64,000 bases of DNA from Ideonella sp. WA131b (GCA_023657425.1 JAGTJW010000003.1:186001-250000); one strand, 5' to 3'; counted from the first letter of the stretch, positions 41,313 to 49,465 are shown. Notes: a model not told the origin generated them from the sequence alone. Numbers and translations: made by a program.

Positions 41313-42239
41313 ATGACGACGGAGGCGAGCCCGCAAGCCCTGCGTGAGGCACTGCACCGCGCTGGCTATATCGCCGACGAGGCACTCGCCACCACGCTGT
41401 GGCTGGCCGACTCGCTGCAGCGCCCACTGTTGGTGGAGGGCGACGCCGGTGTCGGCAAGACGGCGCTGGCGCAGGCGCTGGCGGTGGCCGAGGGTCGGCG
41501 GCTGGTGCGGCTGCAGTGCTTCGAGGGCCTGGATCTCGCGCAGGCCGCCTACGAGTGGAACTACGGCCGCCAGCTCCTGGCCATCCGCCGCGCGGAAAAC
41601 ACCACCGCCTTCGCCGACGACACCGCCCTGTTCTCGCGGGAGTTCCTGCTGCAACGGCCGCTGCTCGAGGCCATCGTGGCGGACGAGCCCTGCGTGCTGC
41701 TCATCGACGAGATCGACCGCGCCGACGAGGCCTTCGAGGCCTTCCTGCTGGAGGTGCTGGCTGACTGGCAGATCACGGTGCCCGAGCTGGGCACCATCCG
41801 CGCCAGCCACGTGCCGCGCGCCGTGCTCACGAGCAATGGCACGCGCGAGTTGAGCGACGCGCTGCGCCGCCGCTGCCTGTACCACTGGCTCGACTACCCC
41901 ACGCTGGCGCGCGAGATCGCCATCGTGCGCGCCACGCTGCCGCAGGCCGAAGGGCAACTCGTGGAGCAGGCCGTGGCCTTCGTGCAGCGCCTGCGCCGCG
42001 AAGATCTGGGCAAGACCCCCGGCGTGGCTGAGAGTCTGGACTTCGTGCGCGCGCTGCACCAGCTGGGCCACCAGCGCCTGCCCGACGAGCCCGCGGCGCT
42101 GGCCCATGTGCTGGCCTGCCTGCTGAAGACGCGCGAGGACCGCTTCCAGTTTGGCCCGGAGCGGCTGCTGCAGGTGCTGGAAGGCCGCAAGGCCGGCGGT
42201 GACGGCGTGGCGGTCAGGCAGGCGGCGCCCTTGTCATGA
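41313..42239 (+). CDS. coxD: CoxD, MoxR-type AAA+ ATPase for Mo-Cu centre assembly
   Basis: A 308-residue AAA+ protein. Walker A is EGDAGVGKTALA near residue 42, Walker B VLLIDEIDRADEAFEAFLLE, and sensor 1 VLTSNGTREL. In Oligotropha CoxD is a membrane-associated chaperone needed to put sulfur and copper into the CoxL active site. It begins 19 bases after coxG and overlaps coxE by four bases (ATGA), as MoxR ATPases usually pair with a VWA protein. Confidence 0.93.
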   Translation: MTTEASPQALREALHRAGYIADEALATTLWLADSLQRPLLVEGDAGVGKTALAQALAVAEGRRLVRLQCFEGLDLAQAAYEWNYGRQLLAIRRAENTTAFADDTALFSREFLLQRPLLEAIVADEPCVLLIDEIDRADEAFEAFLLEVLADWQITVPELGTIRASHVPRAVLTSNGTRELSDALRRRCLYHWLDYPTLAREIAIVRATLPQAEGQLVEQAVAFVQRLRREDLGKTPGVAESLDFVRALHQLGHQRLPDEPAALAHVLACLLKTREDRFQFGPERLLQVLEGRKAGGDGVAVRQAAPLS

Positions 42240-43405
42240 ACATCGCGTCGCTGCCCACGGCCCAGCCGCTGGCGGCCCTGGCCGGCTTCGCGGCGCACCT
42301 TCGCGAACACGGTTTCGTCGTCGGCGTGGCCGAGCAGCAGGCCATGGTGCAGGCCGCCTTGCGCCTGCCCGGCGCGCTGGCCCAGCCGGCGCGGCTGGGC
42401 GAGGCCTGGCGCGCCATCGCTTGCCACGGCGCGCGTGACTGGCGGCGTTGGCCCGACCTGTTCCTACGCTACTGGCAGCCCCACCGCAGCACCGGCAGCA
42501 CGCGCGTGAGCGGCCGTACGCGGCCGCCGCGCGACATCCGCCAACTCGTGCAGCACTTGCACGACAGCCTGGGCGAGGGCGGCAGCAAACCCGGCGTCAG
42601 TGCCGCCGACACGGCGCTGGCCGACAGCCCTGCCGAAGGCGATGCCTTGAGCCGCCATCAGGGCGGTGCAAGCCGCACCGAGGCCCTGCACGACCGCAGC
42701 CTGCACGAATGGCTGCCGCAAGACCTGACCCTGCTGCAGCGGCTGGCCGAGCGCATCGCGGCACGGCTGCGCCGCCGCCTCACGCGCCGCTGGCACGCGC
42801 AGGCGCGGGGCCAACGGCTCGATCTGCGCCGCACGCTGCGCAAGAGCCTGAGCACCGGCGGCGTGCCCCTGGCACCGGCCTGGCGCCAGCCGCGGCGCGA
42901 GCGGCCGCGGCTGTTTGTGCTGGTCGACGTGAGCCGCTCGATGGAAACACACGCGCAGCTCTTCCTGCGCATTGCGCGGGCCTTCGTGGTGGCGGCGCAG
43001 GCGCGCGTGTTCGTGTTCCACACCCGCCTGGCCGAGGTGACGCCGCTGCTGCAGCGCGACAGCGGCGCGGTGCAGGAGACGCTCAACGCCATGACCGAGG
43101 GCTTTGCCGGCGGCACGTGCATCGCCACCAGCCTGGACGACTTCCACCGCGCGCACGCCCGCGCACAACTCGGCCGCCGCGCCCGGGTGTGGGTGCTGTC
43201 CGACGGCTTCGATGCCGACGAACCGCACCGCCTGGCCGAGGCGCTGGCCAGCGTGCGCGGACGCGGGGCGCGCATCACCTGGTTCCACCCCTCGCCGGCC
43301 GTGCCCGCATCGGCCGCGATGACGGCCGCGCGCGCGCACGTGCAGCACTTCGTGCGACTGGCCTCGCTGCGCGACCTGGCACTGGCCGCCGACCTGATTG
43401 CCTGA
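42236..43405 (+). CDS. coxE: CoxE, von Willebrand factor A domain protein
   Basis: A 389-residue protein with an Arg-rich middle and a C-terminal VWA domain. The metal-ion-dependent adhesion site starts with DVSRSM at D231, followed by the conserved GGTCIATSL threonine segment and VLSDGFDADEP. CoxE acts with CoxD in maturing the dinuclear centre. The family pattern of lysine/arginine-rich RRRLTRRWHAQARGQRLDLR before the VWA domain is present. It precedes coxF by 13 bases. Confidence 0.92.
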   Translation: MNIASLPTAQPLAALAGFAAHLREHGFVVGVAEQQAMVQAALRLPGALAQPARLGEAWRAIACHGARDWRRWPDLFLRYWQPHRSTGSTRVSGRTRPPRDIRQLVQHLHDSLGEGGSKPGVSAADTALADSPAEGDALSRHQGGASRTEALHDRSLHEWLPQDLTLLQRLAERIAARLRRRLTRRWHAQARGQRLDLRRTLRKSLSTGGVPLAPAWRQPRRERPRLFVLVDVSRSMETHAQLFLRIARAFVVAAQARVFVFHTRLAEVTPLLQRDSGAVQETLNAMTEGFAGGTCIATSLDDFHRAHARAQLGRRARVWVLSDGFDADEPHRLAEALASVRGRGARITWFHPSPAVPASAAMTAARAHVQHFVRLASLRDLALAADLIA

Positions 43406-43418
43406 AAGGACAGCTTCC

Positions 43419-44435
43419 ATGAGCAGCCTCGATGTCCTCGCCCACGCCCTGCGCCTGCAGCAGCAGGGCGAGCCTTTCTGCCTGGTGAGCGTGTTGCGCG
43501 TGCAGGCCCCAGCCTCGGCGCGCCCCGGCGACAAGGCCGTGGTGAGTGGGCAGCGCATCGAGGCCGGCTGGATCGGCGGCGGCTGCGCTCAGCCGGCCGT
43601 GCTGCGCACCGTGAAGCAGGCGCTGGCCGACGGCCGCTCGCGCCTGATCCGCATCACGCCGTCGGATGCTGGCCCCCAGACGGCTTCGCCGTCGCCCCCT
43701 GAGGGGGTTGGGTCGTCCGGCGAAGCCGGCCCGTCCCGAGCAGGCACGGAACGCACGCTGCAGGACGTGCTCGAGTTCGGCATGGCCTGCCACAGTGGCG
43801 GCACGCTGGACCTGTTCGTGGATCCCGTGCTGCCGCGTGCGCGCCTGGTGGTGGTGGGCGACTCGCCGCTGGCCGCTGCGCTGGCGGGCTTGGCGCCGCG
43901 CGTGGGCCTGCCGGCGACGGTGGTGGCCCACGGCGCCGACTCGGTGCGCTTTGCCGATGCCGAGCGCGTGATCGCCAGCGACGACGCGGCCGAGGTGGCG
44001 GCGCAGGTGGCGCCCGGCGCCTTTGTCGTCGTCGCCACGCAGGGCCGGCGCGACTTGCAGGGTTTGCGCGCCGCGCTGGGGTTGCAGGCACGGCAGGTCT
44101 TCTTCGTGGCCAGCGCGCGCAAGGCGGCGGTGCTGAGGGCGGCGCTGGTTGAGGCCGGGCACGCGGCCGAGGCAGTCGGTGCCATCGTCGCGCCCGCTGG
44201 CGAGCCGATCGGCGCGCAGACCCCGGAGGAGATTGCGCTCTCGGTGCTGGCCACCGTGGTGGCGGCGCGGCGCGGCACCAGCGCTCCGACAGGCTCAGCG
44301 CGAACGGAGCCCGTCGACCACACCCACACCGATCGGGCTGAGCTGGTCGAAGCCCCGGCGCCGCGCCCGCAGCGCGTGGCACCGGCTGCATGGCCCGAGC
44401 TGCCGCCCATCAAGGGCTCCTGCTGCGGCGACTGA
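43419..44435 (+). CDS. coxF: CoxF/XdhC-type maturation protein with repeat-derived insertions
   Basis: A 338-residue XdhC/CoxI-family protein that likely binds the molybdenum cofactor during enzyme assembly. The N-terminal domain has CLVSVLRVQAPASARPGDKA and IGGGCAQPAV; the C-terminal XdhC Rossmann domain starts at RLVVVGDSPLAAAL. Between them, about 30 residues are read through a dispersed repeat (43671-43740). The tail, about 30 residues rich in Thr/Pro, is read through two copies of another repeat (44281-44356), before the normal PELPPIKGSCCGD end. The ATG at 43419 follows GAAAGGA. Confidence 0.88.
   Translation: MSSLDVLAHALRLQQQGEPFCLVSVLRVQAPASARPGDKAVVSGQRIEAGWIGGGCAQPAVLRTVKQALADGRSRLIRITPSDAGPQTASPSPPEGVGSSGEAGPSRAGTERTLQDVLEFGMACHSGGTLDLFVDPVLPRARLVVVGDSPLAAALAGLAPRVGLPATVVAHGADSVRFADAERVIASDDAAEVAAQVAPGAFVVVATQGRRDLQGLRAALGLQARQVFFVASARKAAVLRAALVEAGHAAEAVGAIVAPAGEPIGAQTPEEIALSVLATVVAARRGTSAPTGSARTEPVDHTHTDRAELVEAPAPRPQRVAPAAWPELPPIKGSCCGD
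43671..43740. repeat. GC-rich dispersed repeat inside coxF
   Basis: This stretch contains GGCCCCCAGACGGCTTCGCC, GCCCCCTGAGGGGG and CCGGCGAAGCCGG, each able to form a hairpin. The reverse complement of the motA-motB spacer (50411-50496) has the same elements in the same order. It is translated in frame as the linker between the two CoxF domains. Confidence 0.7.
44281..44356. repeat. Two TTCGACAAGCTCAG-type repeats inside the coxF 3' end
   Basis: An inverted copy (CTCCGACAGGCTCAGCGCGA) at 44281-44310 and a forward copy (GGGCTGAGCTGGTCGAAG) at 44331-44356 face outward from a short spacer. They are in frame and encode part of the CoxF tail. Same family as 22206-22440. Confidence 0.8.
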
Positions 44436-44450
44436 GCGCGGAGCGCCACG

Positions 44451-45131
44451 ATGGGATGCATCCTCAAGGGCGGAGGCGGCCTGTACAGCCGCTTGGTGGT
44501 GGGCGCGGTGGTGCTGGCGGCCGGGGCGGGGTCGCGCCTGGGTGGGCGGCCCAAGTGCCTGCTGGAGCTGGGCGGCGTGCCGCTGATCCGCCGCACGCTG
44601 ATCGCGCTGTCGGGCGCGGGGGTCGACGAGGTGGTGGTGGTGCTGGGCCACCACGCGCTTCAGATCGAGCCGCTGGTGCAGGACTTCCCCGTCACGCTGG
44701 CGCGCAACCCCAGCCCCGACGACGGTCCCGTCTCGTCGCAGCGCACGGGCCTGGCCGCGCTGGGCGGCAAGCTCGACGCGGTGCTCGTGGTGCTGGCCGA
44801 CCAGCCGCTGCTGGGCGCGGCCGACATCACCGCGCTCATCGGCGCCTGGAAGAAGCGGCCCAAGGAGACGCGCGTGGTGCAGCCGCACGTGGGCGGGGAG
44901 CGCGCCAACCCGGTGATCTTCGACGCCGCGGTTCGCGATGAGATCCTCACGGGCGCGGCCAGCATCGGCTGCCGCCAGTGGCAGGCCGAGAACAGCGCGC
45001 AGGTGCATGCCTGGGCCAGCGACAACCGCCGCTACCGAGTCGACATCGACACGCCCGAGGACATCGCCGCCTTCGAGCGCGACACCGGCCACGTGCTGCG
45101 CTGGCCGGCCGGGCTGAGCGTGCCCGCATGA
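44451..45131 (+). CDS. mocA: MobA-like nucleotidyltransferase (MocA-type cytidylyltransferase)
   Basis: A 226-residue NTP-transferase. The nucleotide-binding signature VVLAAGAGSRLGGRPKCLLE is near residue 20, VVLADQPLL carries the metal-binding Asp, and IDTPEDIAAF ends the domain. CO dehydrogenase uses molybdopterin cytosine dinucleotide, and a dedicated cytidylyltransferase in the cox operon fits that need. Cytidine rather than guanosine specificity is inferred from context. GGAG lies upstream of the ATG at 44451. ATGA overlap with the next gene. Confidence 0.87.
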   Translation: MGCILKGGGGLYSRLVVGAVVLAAGAGSRLGGRPKCLLELGGVPLIRRTLIALSGAGVDEVVVVLGHHALQIEPLVQDFPVTLARNPSPDDGPVSSQRTGLAALGGKLDAVLVVLADQPLLGAADITALIGAWKKRPKETRVVQPHVGGERANPVIFDAAVRDEILTGAASIGCRQWQAENSAQVHAWASDNRRYRVDIDTPEDIAAFERDTGHVLRWPAGLSVPA

Positions 45132-45751
45132 CCCTGGGCCCGGGCCACCACACGCTGTGGCCGGTGCCACTGGCGGTGCACCGCCACCCCGATGCTGCGG
45201 CGCTGAACGCGCTGCTGGTGCGCGTGTTCGCGGCCCTGCGTGCCACGCAGCGCCATGCCCGTGGCGAGCCCGAGCGCGCCTTCTTTGCCAGCGACGACGA
45301 CCTGCTGCAGCGCGTGAAGTTGCCCGAGTGGCAAGGCTTCGTGCAATGGCTGGTGGCCTGCCTGCGCGACACCGTCACGGCGGCCATTGCCGCCGCCTGG
45401 CCGGCGGCGTGGCGAGAAGGCGGCGTGCCGCTGCAGGTGGCCATCGACGGCCTGTGGTTCCAGACCAGCCGCGACGGCGCCTTCCACGACGTGCACACGC
45501 ACGGCAACGCCTCGTGGTCGGCGGTGTACCTGGTGCAGGTGGACGACGAAGCCGAGCGCGTGGCGCACCCGGTCTACGGCGTGGCCAACGGCGTGACGCG
45601 CTTCTACGGCCCGCCGTTCCAGGCCCTGGGTGGCGCGCACGTGGACCTGGGCAACGCCTACCTGCAGCCGCCGCACCTGGACGTGGCGCCGGTGCCGGGG
45701 AAACTGGTGCTGTTCCCGGCCTGGTTGTCGCACCAGGCGCTGCCGTATTGA
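45128..45751 (+). CDS. 2OG-Fe(II) oxygenase-like protein at the end of the cox operon
   Basis: A 207-residue protein of the 2OG-FeII_Oxy_5/TIGR02466-like group. A double-stranded beta-helix is suggested by FHDVHTHGNASWSAVYLVQV, whose HxxH/HxH residues would bind iron, and the distal LVLFPAWLSHQALPY. It overlaps mocA by four bases, so it belongs to the cox transcript. I know of no role for such an oxygenase in CO dehydrogenase maturation; a hydroxylation or regulatory function is open. Confidence 0.72.
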   Translation: MTLGPGHHTLWPVPLAVHRHPDAAALNALLVRVFAALRATQRHARGEPERAFFASDDDLLQRVKLPEWQGFVQWLVACLRDTVTAAIAAAWPAAWREGGVPLQVAIDGLWFQTSRDGAFHDVHTHGNASWSAVYLVQVDDEAERVAHPVYGVANGVTRFYGPPFQALGGAHVDLGNAYLQPPHLDVAPVPGKLVLFPAWLSHQALPY

Positions 45752-45831
45752 GCGGGTGACCAGGACCGCAGGCGGCGCGAGCGGTTTGGTCCTTCCCGGA
45801 GCCGTCAGTCACGCTCCCGGAGAGCGACCCT

Positions 45832-46092
45832 TCATGATGCTTTGCCACTGTCGGCATGAAACCCGGCGATCGCCCGCCACGTGTGCACCGGTTTGACGTC
45901 CATGGGGAAGTGGCCGCAGTCCGGAACCACCTCGCCGTGGATGCCATGGGCGCGCAGCCGTGGCAGGTGCGACTGCCACGCGTTCTGCTGTCCGTGCATG
46001 AACGTGTGGGGCTTCGGCAGTCCCAGGAACTTGTCCATCAACGCGCCATGGTCCGACAACCCAGGCTGGAACGGCCGCTCTTGCCCGTGCAC
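45832..46092 (-). pseudogene. Relic of an alpha/beta hydrolase C-terminus
   Basis: Eighty-odd codons read PHTFMHGQQNAWQSHLPRLR, then VVPDCGHFPMDVKPVHTWRA. This matches the last third of alpha/beta hydrolases, including the catalytic His in CGHFPM. The nucleophile elbow and cap domain are absent. The rest of the 497-base gap before flhD (45752-46248) shows no gene. Confidence 0.6.
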
Positions 46093-46248
46093 TGCGTCAC
46101 ACCCCGCGGTGCCTGTAGGAATCTGCCTGACAAGGCCGCTGGAAGAACAAGGACTCCAGCCATCGAAATGGCCTCATGGGCAGGCCCCTGTCCGATGCCT
46201 AGAGTTCATGCCATCGATCAGCCCACCATGTCACCCAGGGAACCCAGC

Positions 46249-46572
46249 ATGACCTCCGACCAGATCCTCGCCGAGATCCGTGAAGCCAACCTCAGCTACT
46301 TGATGCTGGCCCAGAGCCTGATCCGCCAAGACCGTGAGCAGGCCTTGTTCCGCCTGGGGATCAGCGAGGACAACGCGAATCTGATCACCACGCTGACCCC
46401 GGCGCAGATGATGAAGATCGCCGCCTGCAACACGCTGCTGTGTCGCTTCCGCATGGATGACGACATGGTGTGGAGCCTCATCACCAGCCACGGCAAGGGC
46501 GCCGCCAATGAAGGCATGAGCCGCCTGCACGCCAGCATCCTGATGGCCGGGCGCCACCAGGAAGCGGCCTGA
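46249..46572 (+). CDS. flhD: Flagellar master regulator FlhD
   Basis: A 107-residue helical protein that joins FlhC in the FlhD4C2 activator of class II flagellar promoters. Conserved segments are ILAEIREANLSYLMLAQSLI, ALFRLGISEDNANLI and MKIAACNTLLCRFRMDDD. The ATG at 46249 follows AGGGAACCCAGC; an upstream in-frame ATG at 46228 would add seven residues. flhC begins 33 bases downstream. The upstream region should hold the master promoter, but I recognised no specific operator. Confidence 0.95.
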   Translation: MTSDQILAEIREANLSYLMLAQSLIRQDREQALFRLGISEDNANLITTLTPAQMMKIAACNTLLCRFRMDDDMVWSLITSHGKGAANEGMSRLHASILMAGRHQEAA

Positions 46573-46605
46573 GCCACCGGCCCAGAGCATCCCAAGGAGC
46601 GAGAC

Positions 46606-47157
46606 ATGGCCCGAACCAAGAGCATCCTGACCGAAGCGCGGCAGATCGAGCGTGCCGTCACGCTGATCAACCTCGGCGCCCGCCTGCAGGTCCTGGAGAG
46701 CGAGACCGATCTCAGCTACGAGCGCCTACTGCGCCTGTACAAGGAAGTCGCGGGGAAGAGCCCGAGCAAGGGTCAGTTGCCCTTCTCCACCGACTGGTTC
46801 ATGACCTGGCAACCCAACATCCACGCCAGTCTTTTCCTGAACATCCACGAGTACCTCAACAAGGTGGCCGCGCTGGACGAGATCGACACCGTCATCAAGG
46901 CCTACCAGCTGTACCTGGAGCAGATGCAGTCCGAACGGCTGGACCCGCTGCTGAGCGTCACGCGCGCCTGGCGGCTGGTGAAGTTCGTCGACAACGGCAT
47001 GCTGACGATGACGCCCTGCAGCAAGTGCGGTGGCCACTTCGTGACCCATCCGCACGAGATCGCCCGCCATTACGTCTGTGGCCTGTGCAACCCGCCGGCC
47101 CGCGCCGGCAAGGGCAGGGCGGCGGGTGCCTTGCGCATCGGCGAACGCGTCCACTGA
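46606..47157 (+). CDS. flhC: Flagellar master regulator FlhC
   Basis: A 183-residue DNA-binding partner of FlhD. The four zinc-binding cysteines are in CSKCGG and CGLC near residues 145 and 163. Family segments include ARQIERAVTLINLGARLQVL and GQLPFSTDWFMTWQPNIHAS. AAGGAGCGAGAC precedes the ATG. The transcript probably ends at the strong terminator at 47298. Confidence 0.96.
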   Translation: MARTKSILTEARQIERAVTLINLGARLQVLESETDLSYERLLRLYKEVAGKSPSKGQLPFSTDWFMTWQPNIHASLFLNIHEYLNKVAALDEIDTVIKAYQLYLEQMQSERLDPLLSVTRAWRLVKFVDNGMLTMTPCSKCGGHFVTHPHEIARHYVCGLCNPPARAGKGRAAGALRIGERVH

Positions 47158-47274
47158 AGCGGGCCGGCCCGTCGGGATCGAATCGGGCTTCAGGACGGGC
47201 CCCGCCAGCCGCCGCTGCACGGTGGGCCTGGAGCCCGGATCGGTGCGGCGCAGGATTCACTGTTCGTCTCCTCC

Positions 47275-47292
47275 TGGCACAGTCTCTGTGCC
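47275..47292 (+). other. Palindrome before the flhC terminator
   Basis: GGCACAG-TCT-CTGTGCC has perfect 7-bp arms and a 3-base centre. It is preceded by TCTCCTCCT, a CU-rich stretch that could pair with ribosome-binding sites. It may be part of a 3' UTR structure or a small RNA ending at the next terminator. The 140 bases between flhC and here hold no gene. Confidence 0.4.
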
Positions 47293-47297
47293 TTCCA

Positions 47298-47323
47298 CGG
47301 GCCCCTCGGGGCCCGTTTTTTTT
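47298..47323 (+). terminator. Rho-independent terminator after flhC
   Basis: CGGGCCCC and GGGGCCCG form an 8-bp GC stem with a minimal loop, followed directly by eight T residues. This is the clearest intrinsic terminator in the window and closes the flhDC transcript. Confidence 0.85.
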
Positions 47324-47332
47324 CGCCCGTCT

Positions 47333-47359
47333 TCAGCGCCTGCGCGCGGTTGCCGATAA
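47333..47359 (+). promoter_or_regulatory. Sigma-28-like promoter of the HD-GYP-like gene
   Basis: A perfect -10 box, GCCGATAA at 47352, with TCAGCGCC 11 bases upstream at 47333 (only TCA of the -35 matches). The -10 ends eight bases before the proposed GTG start, so the mRNA would be nearly leaderless. Confidence 0.5.
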
Positions 47360-47366
47360 ACGCGCC

Positions 47367-48614
47367 GTGAAGCTTGTCGCCGTCAACCCCAAGGACCTGC
47401 CGCTGGACCGGGCTTTGCCGTTCACGCTTCGCGATGCCTCGGGCCGCCTGTTGCTGGGCGCCGGCACGACGGTGGCCAGCGATAGGCAACGTCGGGAACT
47501 GTTGCAGCAGCCGCTGTTCGCCGAGGAGCACCGCTGCGCCGAGTGGCGCCGCCGCATGAACGAGGCGATGGACCAGCAACTGCGCCAAGGCGCCCCGCTC
47601 AAGGACGTCGTCAGTGCCCGGCCGCAAGATCCCCCGCGCGAGGCCCTCGTGCGCAGCGTCTCCACCGGCGACGCCTGGTTCGAGCTGCGCAGCCGCCTCG
47701 ACGCCGTGCTGCGCGGCGTGCGCCCTGGCGGTGACTGGCGGGTGCGACTGGCGGATCTGCATCGCCGCGGCCGTGCACTGGTGGAGCGCCGCGCCGACGA
47801 GTCGCTCTACCACCTCGTCTACGAGGCGGTGCACTTCAGCGAGCGCTACAGCGCCCACCACGCCTGGATGACGCTGGTGCTGGCCGAGCAGGCCGCCGTG
47901 CTGCTGGGCTGGCCGCAGCCTCAAGTCGACAGCCTGGGCCGTGCCGCGTTGACGATGAACGTCGCGATGCTGCGGCTGCAGGACCACCTGGCCAAGGCCC
48001 AGTTGCCCCCGACCGAAGACCAGCGCCGCGAGATCGCCGGTCATGCCGGACGGGGCGCGTCGTTGCTGGCCGCGGCCGGTCTGGAGGACGCCGTGGCTCT
48101 GGAGGGCGTGCGTCTGCACCACGACGCCGCAGCCGAGCGCGCGCCGTTGCAGGCGCAGCCGCCGGAACTCCAGGTGGCTCGGCTGTTGCGGCGCGCCGAC
48201 GTCTTCGGCGCCATGATCAGCCGGCGTGCGTCGCGCCCGGCGATGTCGCCGCTGACGGCGGCGGGCGAGGCCTTCCTGGGGCCCGATGGCCGGCCGGACG
48301 AAGTCGGCAGCGCCCTGCTTCGTGCGGTGGGGTTGTACCCAACAGGCAGCTTCGTCGAGTTGGCCAACGGAGAAATCGGCATCGTCGTCGCGCGTGGCCG
48401 GCGGGCCAACCTTCCGCTGGTGGCCGCCCTTGTCTCGGCCCGCGGCGTGGTCTACGGCGAACCCGTGCCGCGAGACACCCTGGACCGCCGCCACGCCGTG
48501 AAGGCTGCCGTGGCGCCTGAACGCGTGAAGGTGCGCTTTCAGCATGACAAGGTGCTGGCGCTGGCCTCCGGCACCGCCCCGGCCGTCATCCCGATGCCGG
48601 TCAGCCTGCGATGA
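47367..48614 (+). CDS. Degenerate HD-GYP domain protein
   Basis: A 415-residue protein with an HD-GYP-type C-terminal region. Helix patterns fit: HFSERYSAHHAWMTLVLAEQ, KAQLPPTEDQRREIAGHAG, LEGVRLHHD, LLRRADVFGAMISRRASRP, and the end YPTGSFVELANGEIGIVVAR. The HD pair itself is lost (the position reads ALTMNVAM) and no GYP triad is present, so c-di-GMP hydrolysis is unlikely; a binding or scaffold role is possible. I took the GTG at 47367 (MKLVAVNPKDLPLDRALPF); no good ribosome-binding site is seen. It lies between flhC and motA behind a sigma-28-like promoter. Confidence 0.75.
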   Translation: MKLVAVNPKDLPLDRALPFTLRDASGRLLLGAGTTVASDRQRRELLQQPLFAEEHRCAEWRRRMNEAMDQQLRQGAPLKDVVSARPQDPPREALVRSVSTGDAWFELRSRLDAVLRGVRPGGDWRVRLADLHRRGRALVERRADESLYHLVYEAVHFSERYSAHHAWMTLVLAEQAAVLLGWPQPQVDSLGRAALTMNVAMLRLQDHLAKAQLPPTEDQRREIAGHAGRGASLLAAAGLEDAVALEGVRLHHDAAAERAPLQAQPPELQVARLLRRADVFGAMISRRASRPAMSPLTAAGEAFLGPDGRPDEVGSALLRAVGLYPTGSFVELANGEIGIVVARGRRANLPLVAALVSARGVVYGEPVPRDTLDRRHAVKAAVAPERVKVRFQHDKVLALASGTAPAVIPMPVSLR

Positions 48615-48676
48615 GCACCCGGCGACCCCCGCTGTTCTGAAGGTTCCGGAGCGCCAGCGGCGCCGACACTCTGGCG

Positions 48677-49465
48677 ATGAAGGCCCGCTTCACGTCGCTG
48701 CTGCGCTGGCATCCGACCCATTGGCGCTGGCCGCTGCCGGCTCTGGCCGCCTGGCTGCTGGCCTGGGGCGTGTTCGGCGCTGCAGCGGCCTGGGACCGGC
48801 CGCTGCACGGACTGTCCTTGGCCTTGCTGCTGGGCGGCATCGCGGCTTGGCGGGTGGAGGGCGGGGCCCGCCGTGCATGGGTGGCGGCGGGCTTCCCGGC
48901 GTCGGCGATGGCGCTGGGTGTAGCGGGCGACGTACCCGGTTGGCTGTGGCTGCTGCCCGTCGCGCCCATGCTGCTGCTCTACCCCTTGCGTGCGTGGCGC
49001 GACGCGCCCTTCTTCCCGACCCCAGCCGCGGCGTTGGACGGCCTGGCCGGGGCCGTGGGCGAGCGCGGGCGCGTGCTGGAGGCCGGCTGCGGCCTGGGCC
49101 ATGGGCTGGCGGCGCTGCGCCGGCAGTTCCCGCACGCCGAGATCGTGGGCCTGGAGTGGAGCCCGCTGCTCGCGCGGCTGGCCCGCTGGCGGCGCCCCGA
49201 CGCCAGGGTGCGGCGCAGCGATCTCTGGGCCGAACCCTGGGGTGGGTATGACCTCGTCTACCTGTTCCAGCGTCCCGAGAGCATGGCCCGCGCCTGGGCC
49301 AAGGCCCTTGCCGAGATGCCGCCGGGCGGCTGGCTCGCGAGCCTGGAGTTCGCGGTGCCGGGCGTGCGCGCCAGTGTCTGTCTGCCCGGTGCCGAAGGGC
49401 GGCCGCTGTGGCTGTACCGCGTGCCGCGTGCCGTCGGCTCAATGGCCGAACCGCCCTGCCGATAA
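48677..49465 (+). CDS. Membrane-linked class I SAM-dependent methyltransferase
   Basis: A 262-residue protein. Residues 18-110 hold four hydrophobic helices (such as WPLPALAAWLLAWGVFGAAA), and residues 125-250 a Rossmann-type methyltransferase with motif I VLEAGCGLGHGLAALR, motif II EIVGLEWSPLLARLA and motif IV YDLVYLFQRPE. The substrate is unknown; the helices suggest a lipid or membrane target. It follows the HD-GYP-like gene by 62 bases. Its stop codon TAA lies in the -10 box of the motA promoter. Confidence 0.8.
   Translation: MKARFTSLLRWHPTHWRWPLPALAAWLLAWGVFGAAAAWDRPLHGLSLALLLGGIAAWRVEGGARRAWVAAGFPASAMALGVAGDVPGWLWLLPVAPMLLLYPLRAWRDAPFFPTPAAALDGLAGAVGERGRVLEAGCGLGHGLAALRRQFPHAEIVGLEWSPLLARLARWRRPDARVRRSDLWAEPWGGYDLVYLFQRPESMARAWAKALAEMPPGGWLASLEFAVPGVRASVCLPGAEGRPLWLYRVPRAVGSMAEPPCR
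49439..49465 (+). promoter_or_regulatory. Sigma-28-like promoter of motA overlapping the upstream stop codon
   Basis: TCAATGGC at 49439, 11 bases, then a perfect GCCGATAA at 49458. The final CGA TAA of the methyltransferase gene is part of the -10 box. motA starts 55 bases downstream, as expected for a class III flagellar gene. Confidence 0.7.

Noticed and set aside
47277..47291. Sigma-54 promoter (TGGCAC) after flhC
   Set aside because: The downstream half reads CTGT instead of TTGC, and the site is better explained by a palindrome.
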